From NCBI RefSeq assembly GCF_002797895.1, contig NZ_PGES01000001.1:1116001-1180000 (forward strand): DNA of 64,000 nt. Direction: 5' to 3'. The stretch is from Janthinobacterium sp. 67 (GTDB lineage: Bacteria; Pseudomonadota; Gammaproteobacteria; Burkholderiales; Burkholderiaceae_D). Position numbers and translations under genes: made by a program. The notes below the pieces were generated by a model that searched no databases, was not told the DNA's origin, and saw only the letters and a program-made list of their open reading frames with translations. This document shows positions 62,801 through 64,000 of this stretch, in pieces (positions within the stretch are counted from its first letter, which is position 1; every line of letters starts with the position of its first letter).

Positions 62801-63350
62801 AGAAGCGGACCTGATGAAGTATTCGCGCTCCATCATCATCAAGGGCGCCCGCTCGCCCGAACGCCTGCTCGACGAAGTCACCCTCTTCCTGCACAAGGTG
62901 GAGTCGGAACTGTCGAGCGAGCGCCAGGGCATGCTGCAGCAGGTGCGCAGCCGCGAGCGCGTGTTTGAAGGGCGCAAGATATTGCTGGTGGACGACGACG
63001 TGCGCAATATCTTTGCACTGACCAATGCGCTGGAACAGAAAGGCGTGGTGGTGGAAATCGGCCGCAACGGCTTCGAAGCCATCAGCAAGCTCAACAGTGT
63101 GGACGATATCGATCTCGTATTGATGGACGTCATGATGCCGGGCATGGATGGCCTGGAAGCGACGCGCCTCATCCGCGCCGATGGCCGCTACAACAAGCTG
63201 CCCATCATCGCAATTACCGCCAAGGCCATGAAGAATGACCAGGAAGAATGCCTGCAGGCGGGCGCGTCCGACTACCTGGCCAAGCCGATCGACCTCGACC
63301 GTTTGTATTCGCTGCTGCGCGTGTGGATGCCGAAGATGGAACGCATCTGA
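59874..63350 (+). CDS. hybrid sensor histidine kinase: CHASE3-GAF-HK-REC-REC-REC
   Basis: 1158 residues. TM1 (about 20-45), CHASE3 sensor (45-185, with METGMRGYLLTG-like VDLETGMRGYLLTGDETFLA), TM2, GAF (about 245-385), a coiled-coil, HisKA with H496 in NMSHELRTPLN, HATPase (NLLSNAIKFTD, GGTGLGLSI), then three receivers with D in LLDMGLP, IIDLKLP and LMDVMMP. The multi-receiver layout and the coupled cheR gene (1-nt overlap) fit the large CheB/CheR-associated kinases of environmental Proteobacteria. The signal is unknown. Confidence 0.92.
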   Translation: MNTKTPIDSFSFRRILARNVTLPLVIGVVTALVFVALIAYLLSALRSVEHSERVIGNANEVMKLSVDLETGMRGYLLTGDETFLAPYKSGKAKIAVEMSTLLELVSDSSIQVDRLRRIRALQGQWLDYAEGVIAQRRNNQEFLARVRQGEGKLEFDEIRREFLAFLSMEQRLRQERADTAESRTMLAVIVFLVLSLGLSGLLAYLGRRELLRLSDIYNDALDQRGKDNDVLQEQAWLRTGQTELAAHTSGQLGLPQLGRHVLDFMAHRLDVAVATLYVVDEDGSLRRTAVYGFNEQGVKEKQVFKLGEGLVGETAREKRLRHVQQVPENYLTVTSSLGRGKPLELVLAPVNNEGVVNGVIELGFTHPVSARAKEWLNLVAANVGTSLEAALYRQRLQNMLEETQQLNEELEVQQEELRTANEELGEQSRVLEQSQAHLEEQKAALEQSNEQLAVQALSLDQKNMAIGEAHAQLEARAEELQRASRYKSEFLANMSHELRTPLNSSLILSKLLSDNTNGNLTPEQVTFAQTIYSAGNDLLTLINDILDISKVEAGKLELTSEAVPFDELLSSMKMLFGAQAQQKKLVFDVKVAPDTPPSFVSDRQRLEQILKNLLSNAIKFTDTGTVSLHVSSGAAGQVRFQVQDSGIGIADDQQHKIFDAFHQADGTTSRRYGGTGLGLSISRDLAALLGGSIELASTPGQGSTFTLILPQSMPEREAQAAPAPAATPQAPAAVAAPKAVPAAKPVPLPTFDDDRDSVPAVKTGQRSVLVIEDEPSFAGILFDLAHEMQYRCLVAHGADEGLRLAEEFLPDAILLDMGLPDRPGLLVLQQLKENPLTRHIPVHIVSGNDQVQEAMQLGAIGYATKPRTREQLKEVFRKLESKFTQQMKRILLVEDDERQRESVVHLISDDDVEITAVALGEQALELLKTQIFDCMIIDLKLPDIQGNELLERMEHEELCSFPPVIVYTGRNLSREEEADLMKYSRSIIIKGARSPERLLDEVTLFLHKVESELSSERQGMLQQVRSRERVFEGRKILLVDDDVRNIFALTNALEQKGVVVEIGRNGFEAISKLNSVDDIDLVLMDVMMPGMDGLEATRLIRADGRYNKLPIIAITAKAMKNDQEECLQAGASDYLAKPIDLDRLYSLLRVWMPKMERI

Positions 63351-64000
63351 TGTCCCAGCGCAGCACCGACGCGCAACTGCAGGCGCTGATGGAAGCGCTG
63401 TACCAGCGCTACAGCTATGATTTTCGCGACTATTCCCTGCCCTCGCAGCGGCGCCGCCTCAATCACGCGCTCGAGCGTCTGCACTGCACCGACGTGCCGA
63501 CCCTGCAGCAACTGGTGCTGGACGACGCGGCCGCCTTTGGCGATCTGCTGCAGATTTTGACCGTGCCGGTCACGCAAATGTTCCGCGACCCCGCATTTTT
63601 CCTCGCCTTGCGCGAACACGTGGTGCCCGTGCTGAAAACCTACCCCTCGCCGACGATCTGGGTGGCCGGCTGCTGCACGGGCGAAGAGGCGCTGTCGCTG
63701 GCCATCGTGCTGCACGAGGAAGGCTTGCTCGAGCGCAGCACGATTTACGCCACCGACATCAATCCGCAAGCGCTGGCCACGGCCGCGCGCGGCGTGTATC
63801 CGCTGCACCGGCTCGATGAATATGGCGCCAATTACCTGGCCGCAGGCGGCCTGGGCGAACTGGCCGAGTATTACACGGTCGAACATGCCACCGCGCGTTT
63901 CCAGCAGCGCTTGCTCGACAGCATCAACTTTGCCGACCACAGCCTGTCCACGGACAGCGTGTTTATTGAAACGCAATTGATTTTGTGCCGTAACGTACTG
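63350..64000 (+). CDS. cheR: CheR family protein-glutamate methyltransferase (partial)
   Basis: The first 217 codons are in the window; it continues past the end. N-terminal helical domain (YSYDFRDYSLPSQRRRLNHA), then the SAM site VWVAGCCTGEEALSLAIVL, YATDINPQALATAARGVYPL and QLILCRNVL. It methylates glutamates of chemoreceptors, or here perhaps a partner of the hybrid kinase, using S-adenosylmethionine. Its ATG overlaps the kinase TGA by one base. Confidence 0.93.
   Translation, partial: MSQRSTDAQLQALMEALYQRYSYDFRDYSLPSQRRRLNHALERLHCTDVPTLQQLVLDDAAAFGDLLQILTVPVTQMFRDPAFFLALREHVVPVLKTYPSPTIWVAGCCTGEEALSLAIVLHEEGLLERSTIYATDINPQALATAARGVYPLHRLDEYGANYLAAGGLGELAEYYTVEHATARFQQRLLDSINFADHSLSTDSVFIETQLILCRNVL

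Noticed and set aside
59808..62894. 1028-residue minus-strand open frame opposite the CHASE3 kinase
   Set aside because: It is a codon-bias shadow of the real kinase: low-complexity, His/Arg/Gln-rich, no domain. Similar long shadows opposite the GGDEF-EAL and kinase genes were left out.

Overview
The window is high-GC chromosomal DNA with tightly packed genes, many 1-17 nt gene overlaps and good Shine-Dalgarno (SD) sites. Gene content suggests a betaproteobacterium of the Oxalobacteraceae type (Janthinobacterium/Massilia/Duganella-like). The pointers are a bo-type quinol oxidase operon with SURF1 and RegB/RegA, DUF3297, a KGG stress protein, a selenium cassette, many hybrid sensor kinases and GTAGGTCGG-type REP palindromes. 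The genus is inference. No rRNA, tRNA, CRISPR array or prophage was seen; one IS1595-type insertion sequence is present.

Layout. 0-7.3 kb: end of a TonB-dependent receptor, a MerR/old-yellow-enzyme divergon, a secreted acetoacetate-decarboxylase-like protein, a GNAT, two flavin reductases (one ArsH), an FNR-box alcohol dehydrogenase and a YciI protein. 7.4-14.4 kb: a cytochrome c-FTR1 iron permease with a Fur-type box, an amidohydrolase/LysR pair, and a TetR regulator with a dehydrogenase/quinone reductase pair that share a TetR-type box. 14.5-22.3 kb: a signalling operon of periplasmic binding protein, hybrid kinase with HPt, REC-PAS-GGDEF-EAL-REC protein and a small zinc-ribbon protein. 22.3-33.1 kb: an anion symporter, acyltransferase, ferredoxin-NADP reductase, phosphoethanolamine transferase, DJ-1 protein, serine hydrolase-TPR, an Imm33 pair, a GFA protein, a KGG stress protein with an unusual leader, an OBAP lipoprotein and DUF3297.

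33.1-38.7 kb holds the most striking locus: a translationally coupled operon for a VioB-like ferritin-fold protein with a cysteine-rich tail, a DUF692 multinuclear iron oxygenase (MNIO) and a DUF2063/HvfC-type partner. This is the gene set for cysteine modification of a bufferin-like substrate, but no small precursor is seen and the ferritin-like protein itself carries the cysteine motifs. A secreted/lipoprotein pair lies upstream. 38.8-39.85 kb: the IS1595 element with a nearly intact 8-bp target duplication. 39.9-42.9 kb: glutaminyl cyclotransferase and a CidR-like LysR divergent from cidA/lrgB.

42.9-49.3 kb is a selenium cassette: mnmH, selD, a PhnD-type binding protein, ATPase, two permeases and two small coupled proteins of unknown function. 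50.1-56.8 kb: cyoABCD-surf1-regB-regA, a quinol oxidase operon overlapping the genes of its likely redox sensor. 57-59.6 kb: an MFS transporter, a four-copy tandem array of a terminator plus REP-pair unit, and hsp20 behind a perfect FNR box. The window ends with a CHASE3-GAF hybrid kinase carrying three receiver domains and the start of cheR.

Together the regulatory sites (two perfect FNR boxes, a Fur-type box, RegBA, quinol oxidase) fit a versatile soil or water bacterium that tunes respiration, iron and redox-active metabolism to oxygen supply. Functions are homology-level readings by eye; no database search was run.
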